The notes: generated by a model not told the origin, from the sequence alone. Shown: positions 36,749-47,968, counted from the stretch's first letter. The stretch: 64,000 nucleotides of DNA from Kineococcus endophyticus (GCF_040796495.1 NZ_JBFNQN010000005.1:186001-250000); one strand, 5' to 3'. Made by a program: numbers and translations.

Positions 36749-37491
36749 TTCACACCCGTCCGCCCCGGCACCGAGGCGAAGTCGTCGGGAGTGCCCAGCC
36801 AGGACCAGTGCGACAGCGGCCAGACGACGGCGTAGGCGCGGCCGACGACGAGGTCGACCGGCACGAACCCGTTGTGCGCCTTGTCCCGGTTGAAGCGTGA
36901 GTCGGCCGACTCCGCGCGGTTGTCGCCCATGACCCACAGCTCGCCCGCCGGGACCGTGACGTCGAAGGCCGAGTCGCTGGGCGCGACGCCCGCGGCCAGG
37001 TAGGCGGACTCGTCGACCGGGACGTCGTTCACGGTGAGCCGGCCGCCGGCGTCGCAGCAGACGACGTGGTCGCCGGGCAGGCCGATGACGCGCTTGATGA
37101 GGTGGTCGTCGGAGTCCTCCGGCAGCAGCCCCACGAAGGTCAGGGCGTCGGCGACGACGGACCCCACGGCGCTGCGCTGCGGGGGCGTGGAGCCCTGCAG
37201 CCAGCCGCCGGGGTCGGCGAAGACCACGACGTCCCCGCGGTGCAGCTCGAACGGCCCCGGGGTCAGCTTGCTGACGACGACGCGGTCGCCGATGTCGAGC
37301 GTCTGCTCCATCGACTGCGAGGGGATGAAGAACGCCTGCAGCAGGAAGGTCTTGACCACCAGGGACACGACGAGCGCGACCGCGACGACGAGGACGGTCT
37401 CGCGGACGGCGCCGACGATGCCACCGCCGGCCTTGCGCCGCGGCGCGGGCTCCTGCGCCTGCGTGTCCTGCTCGGTGTCCCCGGCGCTCAC
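36745..37491 (-). CDS. lepB: Signal peptidase I (downstream copy)
   Basis: A 248-residue serine/lysine-dyad membrane protease that removes Sec and Tat signal peptides. One N-terminal helix ([20 protein letters not shown]) precedes the nucleophile segment [11 protein letters not shown], and the Lys lies in [25 protein letters not shown] closes the fold. GTG start overlaps the stop of a second signal peptidase gene by four bases. The extra 20-residue insertion after GGWLQG differs from its neighbour, suggesting different substrates. Confidence 0.93.
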   Translation of the reverse strand: MSAGDTEQDTQAQEPAPRRKAGGGIVGAVRETVLVVAVALVVSLVVKTFLLQAFFIPSQSMEQTLDIGDRVVVSKLTPGPFELHRGDVVVFADPGGWLQGSTPPQRSAVGSVVADALTFVGLLPEDSDDHLIKRVIGLPGDHVVCCDAGGRLTVNDVPVDESAYLAAGVAPSDSAFDVTVPAGELWVMGDNRAESADSRFNRDKAHNGFVPVDLVVGRAYAVVWPLSHWSWLGTPDDFASVPGRTGVK

Positions 37492-38162
37492 GACGCGCTC
37501 CCCCGTCCGACGGTGCCGACCGCGTCGAGCGGCCAGGTGATGGCGACGACGCGGCCGATGACGTCGTCGAGGGCGATCGTCCCCCCACCCGGTGAGCCGA
37601 GGTGGGAGCGCGAGTCGACCGAGTCGCTGCGGTGGTCGCCCATCACCCACAGTCGCCCCTCGGGCACGGCGATGTCGAACCGCAGCTCGCTGGGGGCGTC
37701 CCCGGGCTGCACGTACGGCTCCTCGAGGGGCTCGCCGTCGACGAGGAGGCGCCCCTGGTCGTCGCAGCAGGTGATGCGGTCCCCCGGCAGCCCCACGACG
37801 CGCTTGACGTAGTCGGACTCGCCGGGGCGGAAGCCCAGCACCCCCGCGACCCCGGCGCCGACGGCGGCCAGGCCCTGCGGGTCCGGCGGCGCGTCGGCGA
37901 AGGTGCCGGTGCCGTCGAAGACGACGACGTCACCGCGCTGGACGTCGGAGGCGTCGACGCGCCAGACGAGCACGCGCTCACCCGGCTGCAGGGTCGGCTG
38001 CATCGAGTCCGAGGGGATGGAGAAGGTCTGCACGACGAAGGAGCGGACGAGCAGGACCAGCAGGAGGGCGATGGCGAGCACGAGGACGGCCCGTGCCCCG
38101 CGCGAGGAGCGGCGCCCAGCCGGCTCACCGGACGTCGACGGCCGCGGCTGGGTGGTCGTCAC
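37488..38162 (-). CDS. lepB: Signal peptidase I (upstream copy)
   Basis: A 224-residue paralogue of the next gene. The N-terminal helix [20 protein letters not shown] is followed by [20 protein letters not shown] with the nucleophile Ser, and the Lys lies in [29 protein letters not shown] matches the conserved box. ATG at 38162. Tandem lepB genes after rplS are common in actinomycetes. It appears to be the first gene of lepB-lepB-rnhB. Confidence 0.93.
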   Translation of the reverse strand: MTTTQPRPSTSGEPAGRRSSRGARAVLVLAIALLLVLLVRSFVVQTFSIPSDSMQPTLQPGERVLVWRVDASDVQRGDVVVFDGTGTFADAPPDPQGLAAVGAGVAGVLGFRPGESDYVKRVVGLPGDRITCCDDQGRLLVDGEPLEEPYVQPGDAPSELRFDIAVPEGRLWVMGDHRSDSVDSRSHLGSPGGGTIALDDVIGRVVAITWPLDAVGTVGRGSAS

Positions 38163-38250
38163 GGAACTCCTGCCTCACGGGGACTGCACGCCGCGAGAGC
38201 GCGGCTCGGGGAGTCTAGACGGGCCTGCTGGGAACCCGTCCGCAACGACA

Positions 38251-38280
38251 CGAGCCGGGCCCCGTCGGGGACCCGGCTCG
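38251..38280 (-). terminator. Terminator after rplS
   Basis: CGAGCCGGGCCCC pairs with GGGGaCCCGGCTCG (one bulged A, loop GTC). It begins 17 bases downstream of the rplS stop on the minus strand. Confidence 0.8.
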
Positions 38281-38297
38281 CGGTGGAGGTGCTGGAC

Positions 38298-38660
38298 TCA
38301 GCCGCGGGGGCTGGTCGTGTCGCGACGCTCCTTGATCTTGGCGGCCTTGCCGCGCAGGTCGCGCAGGTAGTACAGCTTGGCGCGCTTCACGTCACCGCGG
38401 GTCACGACCTCGATCTTCTCGATGACCGGGGTGTGCAGCGGGAAGGTGCGCTCCACGCCGACGCCGAAGCTGACCTTGCGGACGGTGAAGGCCTCGCGGA
38501 TGCCGCCACCGGTGCGGCGGATGACGACGCCCTGGAAGACCTGGACACGGGAGCGGCTGCCCTCGATGACCTTGACGTGCACCTTGAGGGTGTCGCCGGC
38601 CCGGAACTCCGGGATGTCGCTGCGCAGCTGGGCTGCGTCGATGCTGTCGAGCACGTTCAT
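38298..38660 (-). CDS. rplS: 50S ribosomal protein L19
   Basis: A 120-residue protein at the subunit interface. The sequence [60 protein letters not shown] and [20 protein letters not shown] is diagnostic. ATG at 38660. It follows trmD by 157 bp containing a long-range inverted repeat, and is followed by a strong terminator, so it can be transcribed separately from rimM-trmD. Confidence 0.97.
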   Translation of the reverse strand: MNVLDSIDAAQLRSDIPEFRAGDTLKVHVKVIEGSRSRVQVFQGVVIRRTGGGIREAFTVRKVSFGVGVERTFPLHTPVIEKIEVVTRGDVKRAKLYYLRDLRGKAAKIKERRDTTSPRG

Positions 38661-38685
38661 GGCTGTTGCTCACTTCCCCTGTCGT

Positions 38686-38753
38686 TGCCACAGGTCATCG
38701 GCACAGGCGTTGGTCCCGCGACGGGCATCCGGTGGGGTTGGCCCCCTGTGGCA
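38686..38753 (-). promoter_or_regulatory. Possible structured leader of rplS
   Basis: Nine-base arms TGCCACAGG (38686-38694) and CCTGTGGCA (38745-38753) pair perfectly across 50 bases. Smaller stems such as CCCG/CGGG sit inside the loop, giving a multibranched shape 26-93 bases before the L19 start. L19 leader autoregulation is known in other phyla; whether this is related is untested. Confidence 0.45.
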
Positions 38754-38817
38754 GGCGCACCCTCCGCCGCCCGGGGGCAGCGGTCACCGGCCGTCGCGGC
38801 TCGTTGGTGTCAGCTGA

Positions 38818-39636
38818 TCAGTCTGCCACAGCGGAGGTCGTGGGACGGAATCCGTGATCACCGGGGGTCCAGCCCAGCTCGGCGAGGACGGTGAGGTCCT
38901 GCGCGTCGCAGCGTGCCGGGTCCAGCCGCTCCACCACGTCCGGACGCCGGGACGCGGTGCGCCGCAACGCCTCGTCCCGCCGCCAGCGCTCGACGGCCCC
39001 GTGGTTGCCACCGGCCAGCACGGCCGGGACGTCGAGGCCGCGCCAGGAGGCGGGCTTGGTGTAGGCGGGGTGCTCCAGCAGCCCGTCGTGCTCGGGGGCG
39101 TGGCTCTCCTCGGTGAGGGAGGCCGCGTTGCCGACCACGCCGGGCACCAGGCGCACGACGGCCTCGGTGATCGCCAGGACGGCGACCTCCCCGCCGTTGA
39201 GGACGTAGTCCCCCAGCGAGACCTCCCGCACCCGGATCCGCGTCCGGTAGTGCTCCACGACGCGGGCGTCGATGCCCTCGTAGCGGCCGCAGGCGAAGAC
39301 GAGCCACGGTTCGGCCGCGAGCTCGACCGCGGCCCGCTGGCTGAAGACCTCCCCCACCGGGGACGGGACGACGAGCACCGGCCCCTCCTCCCGGGCACCC
39401 GCGGGCGGGTCGGCCAGGACGGCGTCGAGCGCCTCGCCCCAGGGCTCGGGCTTCATGAGCAGCCCGGCGCCCCCGCCGTAGGGGGTGTCGTCGACCGTGC
39501 GGTGCCGGTCGTGGGTGTGCTCGCGCAGGTCGTGCACCCGCACGTCGAGCAGCCCCTGCGCCTGCGCCTTGCCGATGAGCGAGAGCCGCAGCGGCGCGAG
39601 GTAGTCGGCGAAGATCGTGACGACGTCGAGGCGCAC
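38818..39636 (-). CDS. trmD: tRNA (guanine37-N1)-methyltransferase
   Basis: A 272-residue knotted methyltransferase that makes m1G37 and prevents frameshifting. It starts [20 protein letters not shown], then [20 protein letters not shown], the knot segments [14 protein letters not shown] and [19 protein letters not shown], and ends with the C-terminal [13 protein letters not shown]. The GTG start shares one base with the rimM stop. Confidence 0.96.
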   Translation of the reverse strand: MRLDVVTIFADYLAPLRLSLIGKAQAQGLLDVRVHDLREHTHDRHRTVDDTPYGGGAGLLMKPEPWGEALDAVLADPPAGAREEGPVLVVPSPVGEVFSQRAAVELAAEPWLVFACGRYEGIDARVVEHYRTRIRVREVSLGDYVLNGGEVAVLAITEAVVRLVPGVVGNAASLTEESHAPEHDGLLEHPAYTKPASWRGLDVPAVLAGGNHGAVERWRRDEALRRTASRRPDVVERLDPARCDAQDLTVLAELGWTPGDHGFRPTTSAVAD

Positions 39637-40157
39637 TAGCCCTCGTCCCCCGGCAGCTCGACGAAGAGCCCACCGGGCGGGGCGAGGACCACCTTGCGCC
39701 GGCGCACGTCGACGGTCGGGACGATGGCGCGGACGAAGGGGACGAGCACCTCGCGCCCGTCGGTCCCCGTCACGACGAGCACGTCCTGCGCGGAGCCGGT
39801 CAGCAGGTCGGCGACGGTGCCCAGCGGCGTCCCCGTCACCGTCACCGCGGCCATGCCCCGCAGCTGGTGCGGGTACCAGGCGTCGTCGGACTCCTGCGCC
39901 TCGTCGTCGATGTCGACGAGCAGCAGGGTGTCGCGCAGGGCCTCGACGGCGGTGCGGTCGGCGACCTCCTCGAAGGTGAGCAGGAGGGTGCCGTTGTGCC
40001 ACCGGGCGCCCGAGACGGTGAGCGCACCCCGGGCCGGCTCGGTGCGCAGCACCACGCCCGGGACGAAGCGGTCGTCGGGGTCGTCGGTGCGCACCTCGAC
40101 GGTGACCTCGCCCCGCACCCCGTGCGGGCGCCCGATGCGGGCGACGACGTACTCCAC
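39636..40157 (-). CDS. rimM: Ribosome maturation factor RimM
   Basis: A 173-residue 16S processing factor that binds S19 and helps assemble the 30S head. The N-terminal domain has [20 protein letters not shown] followed by TDDPDDRF, and the C-terminal PRC barrel has [19 protein letters not shown] and [18 protein letters not shown] at 40157 with GGAGG 7 bases upstream. The gap to the KH gene holds a very strong hairpin, so expression may be tuned relative to rpsP. Confidence 0.94.
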   Translation of the reverse strand: MEYVVARIGRPHGVRGEVTVEVRTDDPDDRFVPGVVLRTEPARGALTVSGARWHNGTLLLTFEEVADRTAVEALRDTLLLVDIDDEAQESDDAWYPHQLRGMAAVTVTGTPLGTVADLLTGSAQDVLVVTGTDGREVLVPFVRAIVPTVDVRRRKVVLAPPGGLFVELPGDEG

Positions 40158-40193
40158 GAGAAGTCCTCCGTGATGGCTGGGGGTGGAACGGCA

Positions 40194-40227
40194 GGACGCC
40201 GGGGCCGCGTGCGCGGCCCCGGCGTCC
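40194..40227 (-). terminator. Perfect 16-bp hairpin between the KH gene and rimM
   Basis: GGACGCCGGGGCCGCG and CGCGGCCCCGGCGTCC form an uninterrupted stem with only TG between them. It lies 27 bases after the KH gene stop and 37 bases before the rimM start. It is probably a terminator or attenuator splitting rpsP-KH from rimM-trmD. Confidence 0.75.
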
Positions 40228-40254
40228 GGAGGTGGTGCTGGAGGGCCCAGCAGG

Positions 40255-40494
40255 TCAGCGTCGGTCCACGTCGACGAGGTCGACGCGCACCTGCTTGCCG
40301 CCGGCGAGCGCACCGAGGACGGTGCGCAGCGCCTTGGCCGTGCGACCGGCGCGGCCGATGACCCGCCCCAGGTCGTCCGGGTGCACGCGAACTTCGAGCA
40401 CGGCACCGCGCCGCAACGTCTTGGACGTCACCTGCACGTCGTCGGGGTTGCCGACGATGCCGCGCACCAGGTGCTCGAGAGCGTCCGCGAGCAC
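40255..40494 (-). CDS. khpA: KH-domain RNA-binding protein (KhpA-like)
   Basis: A 79-residue single KH domain. The GXXG loop is DLGRVIGRAGRTAKALRTVL. The family sits between rpsP and rimM in actinobacteria and Firmicutes and binds RNA, often with KhpB/EloR. GTG at 40494, four bases after the rpsP stop. Its product ends in KQVRVDLVDVDRR. Confidence 0.93.
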   Translation of the reverse strand: MLADALEHLVRGIVGNPDDVQVTSKTLRRGAVLEVRVHPDDLGRVIGRAGRTAKALRTVLGALAGGKQVRVDLVDVDRR

Positions 40495-40498
40495 CGCG

Positions 40499-40897
40499 TC
40501 AGGACTCTTCGGCCGGGGCCTGCGCCTCGGCGGCGGGGGCCTCGGCCGGCGCGGACGCCGTCTTGGCCGCTCCACCGGCGGGGATGCGCGGGGGCTTGGT
40601 GTTGGTGCTCGGGGTCCGGTAGGTGCCCTCGGCACCCGGCAGGCCCTTGAACTTCTGCCAGTCACCCGTGACCTTGAGGAGCGCGGCGACCTGCTCGGTC
40701 GGCTGCGCGCCGACGCCGAGCCAGTACTGGACGCGCTCGGACTTGACCTCGATCGTCGAGGGGTCCGTCATCGGGTTGTACAGGCCGACCTCTTCGATCG
40801 CGCGACCGTCGCGCTTGCTGCGCGAGTCGGCGATGACGATGCGGTAGAACGGCGCGCGGATCTGGCCCATGCGCTTGAGGCGAATCTTGACAGCCAC
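40499..40897 (-). CDS. rpsP: 30S ribosomal protein S16
   Basis: A 132-residue protein with the normal S16 N-terminus [20 protein letters not shown] followed by [18 protein letters not shown] and [18 protein letters not shown]. After about residue 95 it has a low-complexity Ala/Pro/Glu tail, as in many actinobacteria and like the tail on S2 in this window. GTG at 40897, GGGAG upstream. Gene heads a cluster with the KH protein. Confidence 0.96.
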   Translation of the reverse strand: MAVKIRLKRMGQIRAPFYRIVIADSRSKRDGRAIEEVGLYNPMTDPSTIEVKSERVQYWLGVGAQPTEQVAALLKVTGDWQKFKGLPGAEGTYRTPSTNTKPPRIPAGGAAKTASAPAEAPAAEAQAPAEES

Positions 40898-41024
40898 GGT
40901 GTGGGGTGTCTCCCGGTTCTGAAGTGTCGAACGGACCGCTCCGGTGTGGGGACGCCGGGCCGGGCAGTTCAGGGACGCGTTCGTCCCGGGTGAGAGGGTC
41001 CCTGGACGGACGAGTGCCGGACCA

Positions 41025-42122
41025 TCATGCCAGAGGTCGCGCACCGTCCACGACACGGCCGCGCAGCACGACCGTCGGGTCCCGCAGCACGCCCAGGTCG
41101 GTGCGCGGGTCGCCGGCCACGACGAGGAGGTCGGCGCTGGCCCCCTCCTCCAGCCCGGGGTGGCCGAGCCAGCGGCGGGCCGCCCACACCCCGGCGTCCA
41201 GGGCCGCCGTGCGGGACAGGCCGGCGGCGGCCAGCTCGTGCAGCTCGTCGACGACGAGGCCGTGCGGAAGGACGCTGCCGGCGTCGGTGCCGGCGAAGAC
41301 CGGGACACCCGCGGCGTGCAGGGCGGCGACGGTGTCGTACCGCCGGGCGTGCAGGGCGCGCATGTGCGCCGCGTAGGTGGGGAACTTCGGCTCGCCCCGG
41401 TCGGCGATGCCGGGGAACGTCGCGATGTTCACCAGCGTCGGCACCACGGCGACGCCCGCAGCCGCCAGCCGCGACAGGTGCTCCGGCCCCAGTCCGGTGC
41501 CGTGCTCGATCCCGTCGACGCCGGCGGCGCGCAGCTCCTCGACGCCGGCCTGCCCGAACTGGTGGACCGTGACGCGGGCGCCGAGCTCGTGCGCGGCGGC
41601 GACCCCGGCGGCGAGGACCTCGGCGGGCCAGCACGGCGCGAGGTCCCCGGTCCTCCGGTCGATCCAGTCGCCCACCAGCTTGACCCAGCCGTCGCCGCGT
41701 CGGGCCTCCACCCGGACGTGCTCGACGAGGTCCTCGGGTTCGATCTCGTGCGCCAGGCCCCGCAGGTACCGGCGGGTGCGGGCCAGGTGGCGGCCTGCGC
41801 GGACGATGCGGGGCAGGTCCTCGACGTCGTCCATCCAGCGGGTCTGCGACGCCGAGCCCGCGTCCCGCAGGAGCAGCGCGCCCGCGTCGCGGTCGGCGAC
41901 CGCCTGGGCGCGGGCGACGTCGTCGGGGACCCAGCCGTGCGGGCCGATGCCGACGTGGCAGTGGGCGTCGACGAGACCGGGCAGCACCCACCCGTCGAGC
42001 CGTGTGCTCGTGACCGCAGCCGGCCGCGAGAACGTCAACCGGCCCCCGACGACCCACGCCTGGTCGACCACCTCCTCGGGCCCGACGAGCAGCGGCCCGG
42101 TGAGGTGCAGTGCCTCGCTCAC
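41025..42122 (-). CDS. Amidohydrolase family protein
   Basis: A 365-residue metal-dependent hydrolase of the imidazolonepropionase/prolidase-like group. The metal ligands appear as DAHCHVGIG (HxH), VHQFGQAG and GIEHGTGL (His), VKLVGDW (possible carboxylated Lys), and FAGTDAGS (Asp). The C-terminal beta-sandwich has [17 protein letters not shown]. Reaction unknown; a cyclic amide, N-acyl or peptide substrate is likely. GTG at 42122 lies seven bases after the ffh stop. It is an insertion between ffh and rpsP, a position often filled by such genes in actinobacteria. Confidence 0.85.
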   Translation of the reverse strand: MSEALHLTGPLLVGPEEVVDQAWVVGGRLTFSRPAAVTSTRLDGWVLPGLVDAHCHVGIGPHGWVPDDVARAQAVADRDAGALLLRDAGSASQTRWMDDVEDLPRIVRAGRHLARTRRYLRGLAHEIEPEDLVEHVRVEARRGDGWVKLVGDWIDRRTGDLAPCWPAEVLAAGVAAAHELGARVTVHQFGQAGVEELRAAGVDGIEHGTGLGPEHLSRLAAAGVAVVPTLVNIATFPGIADRGEPKFPTYAAHMRALHARRYDTVAALHAAGVPVFAGTDAGSVLPHGLVVDELHELAAAGLSRTAALDAGVWAARRWLGHPGLEEGASADLLVVAGDPRTDLGVLRDPTVVLRGRVVDGARPLA

Positions 42123-42129
42123 GCGAGCG

Positions 42130-43701
42130 TCACTGCCCGAGGTACTTGTCGAACCCCTTCGGCAGGTTCAGGTCGGCCGGGTCGAACCCCTTCGACGGGT
42201 CGGGCAGCCCGAAGGCCGAACCCGGCTGCGCCGCAGCGCGTTCGGCGGCGGCCTTCTCCTCCGCAGCGCGCTTGGCGGGGTTGCCGCTCTTGCCCTTCTT
42301 GCCCTTCTGGGCCGCGATGCGCGCCTTCTGCTTCTTCGACGCACCCCCGCCTGCGCCGCCGGGCATCCCCGGGATGCCGGGCAGACCGCCGCCGCCGAGG
42401 CCGTTCTTCAGCGAGCGCATCATCTTCTGCGCCTGGCCGAAGCGTTCGAGCATGTCGTTGACGGCCGAGACGCTCTGGCCGCACCCGGCGGCCACGCGGG
42501 CCCGGCGGGAGCCGTTCATGATGCGCGGCTGGCGCCGTTCCAGCGGCGTCATGGAGCGGACCATCGCCTCGATGCGGTCGAACTCGCGCTCGTCGAAGGC
42601 GTCGAGCTGCTGCCGCATCTGGGCCATGCCGGGCAGCATCCCGAGCATCTTCTTCAGCGAGCCCATGTTCCGGACCGCCTGGAGCTGCTGCAGGAAGTCG
42701 TCGAGGGTGAAGTCCTCGTCGGCCGCGAACTTCGCGGCCATGGCCTGCGCCTGGTCAGCGTCGAAGGCCTTCTCCGCCTGCTCGATGAGCGACATGACGT
42801 CACCCATGTCGAGGATGCGCGAGGCCATCCGGTCGGGGTGGAAGGGCTCGAAGTCGTCGAGCTTCTCGCCCGTGGAGGCGAACATGACGGGCTGGCCCGT
42901 GACGTGGCGCACCGACAGGGCCGCACCACCGCGGGCGTCGCCGTCGAGCTTGGTGAGGACGACACCGTCGAAACCGACGCCGTCGCGGAACGCCTCGGCG
43001 GTCGCGACCGCGTCCTGGCCGATCATCGCGTCCAGGACGAAGAGGACCTCGTCGGGCTTGACGGCGGCGCGGATGTCGATCGCCTGCTGCATCATCTCGG
43101 CGTCGACACCGGTACGGCCCGCGGTGTCGACGACGACGACGTCGTAGTGGTGGCGGGTGGCGTGCTCGATGCCGCGCTGGGCGACGGAGACCGGGTCGCC
43201 CACGCCGTTGCCCGGCTCGGGCGCGAAGACGTCGACCCCGGCGCGCTCACCGGTGATCTGCAGCTGGTTGACGGCGTTGGGGCGCTGCAGGTCGCAGGCC
43301 ACGAGCAGCGGACGGTTGCCGTTGCCCTTGAGCCAGCGGCCGAGCTTGCCGGCCAGCGTCGTCTTCCCGGCGCCCTGGAGGCCGGCGAGCATGATCACCG
43401 TGGGCGGGTTCTTGGCGAACCGCAGGCGGCGCGTCTCCCCGCCGAGGATGCCGACGAGCTCCTCGTTGACGATCTTGACGACCTGCTGGGCGGGGTTGAG
43501 GTGGCCCACGACCTCCGCACCGGTCGCCCGCTCGCGGATGCGCGTGGTGAAGTCGCGCACGACGGGCAGGGCGACGTCGGCGTCGAGGAGCGCGCGGCGG
43601 ATCTCCCGCACGGTCGCGTCGACGTCGGCTTCGGTCAGCCGCCCCTTGCCGCGCAGCGACTTGAACGTGGCGGTGAGGCGGTCGGAGAGCGTGGCGAACA
43701 C
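42130..43701 (-). CDS. ffh: Signal recognition particle protein Ffh
   Basis: A 523-residue SRP54 GTPase that binds signal peptides and 4.5S RNA. The N domain runs to about residue 90. The G domain has GLQGAGKTTLAGKLGRWLKG, DLQRPNAVNQLQ, VVVDTAGRTGVD and TKLDGDARGGAALS. The Met-rich M domain shows MLGMLPGMAQMRQQL and ERFGQAQKMMRSL, then a Gly/Lys/Ala-rich tail (KKQKARIAAQKGKKGKSGN). GTG start at 43701. It follows glnD by 24 bp. Confidence 0.96.
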   Translation of the reverse strand: MFATLSDRLTATFKSLRGKGRLTEADVDATVREIRRALLDADVALPVVRDFTTRIRERATGAEVVGHLNPAQQVVKIVNEELVGILGGETRRLRFAKNPPTVIMLAGLQGAGKTTLAGKLGRWLKGNGNRPLLVACDLQRPNAVNQLQITGERAGVDVFAPEPGNGVGDPVSVAQRGIEHATRHHYDVVVVDTAGRTGVDAEMMQQAIDIRAAVKPDEVLFVLDAMIGQDAVATAEAFRDGVGFDGVVLTKLDGDARGGAALSVRHVTGQPVMFASTGEKLDDFEPFHPDRMASRILDMGDVMSLIEQAEKAFDADQAQAMAAKFAADEDFTLDDFLQQLQAVRNMGSLKKMLGMLPGMAQMRQQLDAFDEREFDRIEAMVRSMTPLERRQPRIMNGSRRARVAAGCGQSVSAVNDMLERFGQAQKMMRSLKNGLGGGGLPGIPGMPGGAGGGASKKQKARIAAQKGKKGKSGNPAKRAAEEKAAAERAAAQPGSAFGLPDPSKGFDPADLNLPKGFDKYLGQ

Positions 43702-43725
43702 GCCACCACCTTAACCGGCGGGACG

Positions 43726-46011
43726 TCAGGCCCCCGGCACCTCCGCCGCGTCCGACAGGGCCTGGATGGCCATCGCCACCCGGGGCGGGGAGAGCCGGTC
43801 CCCCGTCGGCTCGGCGAGGTACAGCACGTCGACGGCCTGCGCGGCGTACGTCGCGACGTGCGCGGAGCGGATGTCGATGCGTTCGGTCGCCAGCGCGCGT
43901 CCGAGGGCGTGCAGCAGACCGGGCCGGTCGGCGCAGCGCACCTCCAGGACGGTGGCGCGGTCGCTGGCCCCGGGGAGGATGACGACGCGGGGGTGCGCGA
44001 CGAGGGACCGGGCGCCCCCGGCGGGCCGTCGGGTCTGCGCGTCGCGGGCCGCGAGCCGCTCCAGCAGGGCGACGTCGCCGCCGACGATGCGGTCCAGGCT
44101 CTGCCGCAGCAGTTCCGCCGAGGGGGCCTCCCCCGTCGGTGACTCGACCCACCAGGAGTCGACGGCCACGCCGTCCAGGGTGCGCACGAGCGCGGAGCGC
44201 ACGAGGAACCGGTGGCCGGCGAGCAGGCCGGCGAGGTCGGCGAAGACCCCGGTGCGGTCGGGCGCGACGACGGTGACGACGAAGAAGCCGTCGACCTCGC
44301 GCACGTCCACGCGGGTCTGCCCGTCCGCGGCCGTGGCGGCGGCGAGCGCCTGCTCGGCCGCGTCGAAGGGCGCCGGGCCGGGCGCCTCCTCCCCGGCGAG
44401 GGACTTGCGGGCGCGCGCGACGAGGCCGTCGACGAGCCGGGCCCGCCACGGCGACCACGCCGCCGGGCCCGCGGCGCGGGCGTCGGCCTCGGTGAGGGCG
44501 CGCAGCAGGTTCAGCGTCTCCAGCCGACCGTCGACGGCCTCGACGAGGGCGGCCACGGTCTGCGGGTCGTCGGGGTCGCGGCGGGTCGCGAGGTCGACGA
44601 GCGTGAGGTGCTCGGCGACGAGCCGGCCGACGACCTCCACGTCCGCCGGGGCGAACCCCGCGCGCTCGGCGACGGCGCGGGCCAGCGGCGCACCGGTGCG
44701 GGAGTGGTCCTGCGCCCCGGGCAGCTTGCCGAGGTCGTGCGTCAGCGCCGCCAGCAGCAGCACGTCCGGTCGCTCCACCTCGCGCAGGAACGGGCCGGCG
44801 GCGACGGCGGTCTCGATGAGGTGCCGGTCGACGGTCCAGCGGTGGACGGCGTTGCGCTGCGGGCGGTTGCGGATGCCCGTCCACTCCGGGACCCAGCGCT
44901 CGACGAGGCCGACCATGTCGAGGGACTCCCACACGGGCACCTGGGCCGGGCCGGCGGCGAGCAGTTCCAGGAGGGCCTCGCGGGCGGCGACCGGCCACGG
45001 TTCGGGCAGCGGCGGGCAGGTGGTGACGAGGTGCTCCAGGGTCACCGGGGACAACGGCAGACCGGCGCGGACGGCGGTGGCGGCGGCGCGCAGCGGCAGG
45101 ACCGGGTCCTCGGCGGGGCTGACCCCGGCGCCGAGGACGACCTCGCCGTCGTGCTCGACGAGGCCGTGCCCCAGCGAGCGCAGGCGCGGGCGCTTGCCCT
45201 GGGCGCGGAAGCGCCGGGTCGGCACGGACTGGCGCGCCCGGCGGGTGGTGAGGTCGACCGCGGCGGAGATCGTGCGGGCCGCCTGGGCGACCGCGGCGAG
45301 CAGCAGGTCGGCGTCGGCGAACCCGCAGACGACGGCGGTGGCGTCCTGCTCGGCGAGCACGAGGCGGTCCCCGGGTCGGCCGGAGGAGGCCTGCAGGCCG
45401 TCGCGGACGTCGAGCAGGAGCGTGTGGGCCTCGTCGACGGCGCCGTGGGGGCGGTCGGTGAGCCAGCTCGCGGCGAGCGCGCGCAGGGTGATGGCGTCGC
45501 GCAGCCCGCCGCGGGCCTCCTTGAGGTCGGGCTCGAGCAGGTAGGCGACCTCGCCGAAGCGCATGGCGCGCTCGGCCAGGGAGTCCAGGACCTGGGGCAG
45601 CCGCCGTCGGGCTCCGGCGCGCCAGTCGTCGAGCAGGTGTCCCCGGGTGCGGGCGACGAGACCGCCGTCACCGGCCACGACCCGCAGGTCGAGCAGCCCG
45701 GTCGCGGCGGCGAGGTCGGCGGCGGCCACCTCGCGGCACTCCTTCGTCGTGCGGACCGAGTGGTCCAGGCGCAAGCCGTTGTCCCACAGGGGGTACCAGA
45801 TCCGGTCGGCCAGGGCCGCGACGTCGTCGCGGCCCAGGGCCCGGCCGTCGTGCAGCAGGACGAGGTCCACGTCGCTGGCCGGGCCGGCGTCGCGGCGGGC
45901 CAGGGACCCGACGCACGCGAGCGCGACGCCGGACCCCTCCCCCAGCGGTCCGACCGTGCCGTCGAGGGGTTCGACGGCCAGGTCCCACACGTCGCGCAAC
46001 CGGGACTCCAC
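43726..46011 (-). CDS. glnD: [Protein-PII] uridylyltransferase GlnD, 5' end uncertain
   Basis: The clear frame has 761 residues. The nucleotidyltransferase core [20 protein letters not shown] lies near residue 38. Next come the GlnE-like helical region and the HD domain with [16 protein letters not shown] and a further [16 protein letters not shown]. Two ACT domains lie at the C-terminus ([35 protein letters not shown]). GlnD uridylylates and deuridylylates PII in response to glutamine. The family N-terminus continues upstream as [17 protein letters not shown], but that lies in a different frame. The two are one base out of phase across a G21/C12 tract at 46032-46072. GTG 46011 is only the first start in the intact frame. 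A sequence or assembly error is likely. Confidence 0.85.
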   Translation of the reverse strand: MESRLRDVWDLAVEPLDGTVGPLGEGSGVALACVGSLARRDAGPASDVDLVLLHDGRALGRDDVAALADRIWYPLWDNGLRLDHSVRTTKECREVAAADLAAATGLLDLRVVAGDGGLVARTRGHLLDDWRAGARRRLPQVLDSLAERAMRFGEVAYLLEPDLKEARGGLRDAITLRALAASWLTDRPHGAVDEAHTLLLDVRDGLQASSGRPGDRLVLAEQDATAVVCGFADADLLLAAVAQAARTISAAVDLTTRRARQSVPTRRFRAQGKRPRLRSLGHGLVEHDGEVVLGAGVSPAEDPVLPLRAAATAVRAGLPLSPVTLEHLVTTCPPLPEPWPVAAREALLELLAAGPAQVPVWESLDMVGLVERWVPEWTGIRNRPQRNAVHRWTVDRHLIETAVAAGPFLREVERPDVLLLAALTHDLGKLPGAQDHSRTGAPLARAVAERAGFAPADVEVVGRLVAEHLTLVDLATRRDPDDPQTVAALVEAVDGRLETLNLLRALTEADARAAGPAAWSPWRARLVDGLVARARKSLAGEEAPGPAPFDAAEQALAAATAADGQTRVDVREVDGFFVVTVVAPDRTGVFADLAGLLAGHRFLVRSALVRTLDGVAVDSWWVESPTGEAPSAELLRQSLDRIVGGDVALLERLAARDAQTRRPAGGARSLVAHPRVVILPGASDRATVLEVRCADRPGLLHALGRALATERIDIRSAHVATYAAQAVDVLYLAEPTGDRLSPPRVAMAIQALSDAAEVPGA

Positions 46012-46031
46012 GAGCTGGACCAGCTCGGCGC

Positions 46032-46072
46032 GGGGGGGGGGGGGGGGGGGGGCGGGCCCGCCCCCCCCCCCC
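46032..46072. repeat. Homopolymeric G21 tract and 32-bp G/C palindrome in the glnD 5' end
   Basis: Twenty-one G (46032-46052) are followed by CGGGCCCG and twelve C (46061-46072). Bases 46041-46072 form a perfect 32-bp palindrome. It lies within what should be the N-terminal coding region of glnD and coincides with a frame disruption. Nothing similar exists elsewhere in the window, so an error is likely; a true hairpin or slippage site is the alternative. Confidence 0.8.
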
Positions 46073-46122
46073 GCGGGGGCCGGGCGTGCCGGCCCGCACC
46101 GCCAGCGCGAGTCGCTCGGTGC

Positions 46123-46149
46123 GCAGGTCCGCGCTCAGCGCGGACCTGC
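46123..46149 (-). promoter_or_regulatory. 12-bp hairpin with a stop codon in its loop, glnB-glnD junction
   Basis: Arms GCAGGTCCGCGC and GCGCGGACCTGC pair perfectly with a three-base loop (TCA on plus, TGA on minus). On the minus strand the TGA ends a nine-codon frame that begins at 46164 behind a perfect GGAGG with 8-base spacing. It may be a terminator after glnB, or an attenuator with a tiny leader peptide. Confidence 0.6.
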
Positions 46150-46164
46150 CACGGGAGCGTCCAT
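46135..46164 (-). other. Nine-codon open frame with strong ribosome site
   Basis: ATG at 46164 with GGAGG at 46173-46177 starts MDAPVAGPR and stops in the hairpin loop. It is in the same frame as the GlnD body (46164 and 46011 differ by 153), so it might be the real glnD start, broken by errors, or a leader peptide. Confidence 0.4.
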
Positions 46165-46198
46165 GGGGGTGACCTCCAGGAGGGTCGGTGCGGGTGGG

Positions 46199-47862
<1,664 letters not shown>

Positions 47863-47968
47863 GGGCAACGGGCCTTCCGCAGGGCCGGCGGTGCCGGCGG
47901 GGAGGAGAGGGAGTGGGTCGAACGGGGTCCACCGTGGACCGAGCGCGTTACAACCCCTCGTTCGCCGT

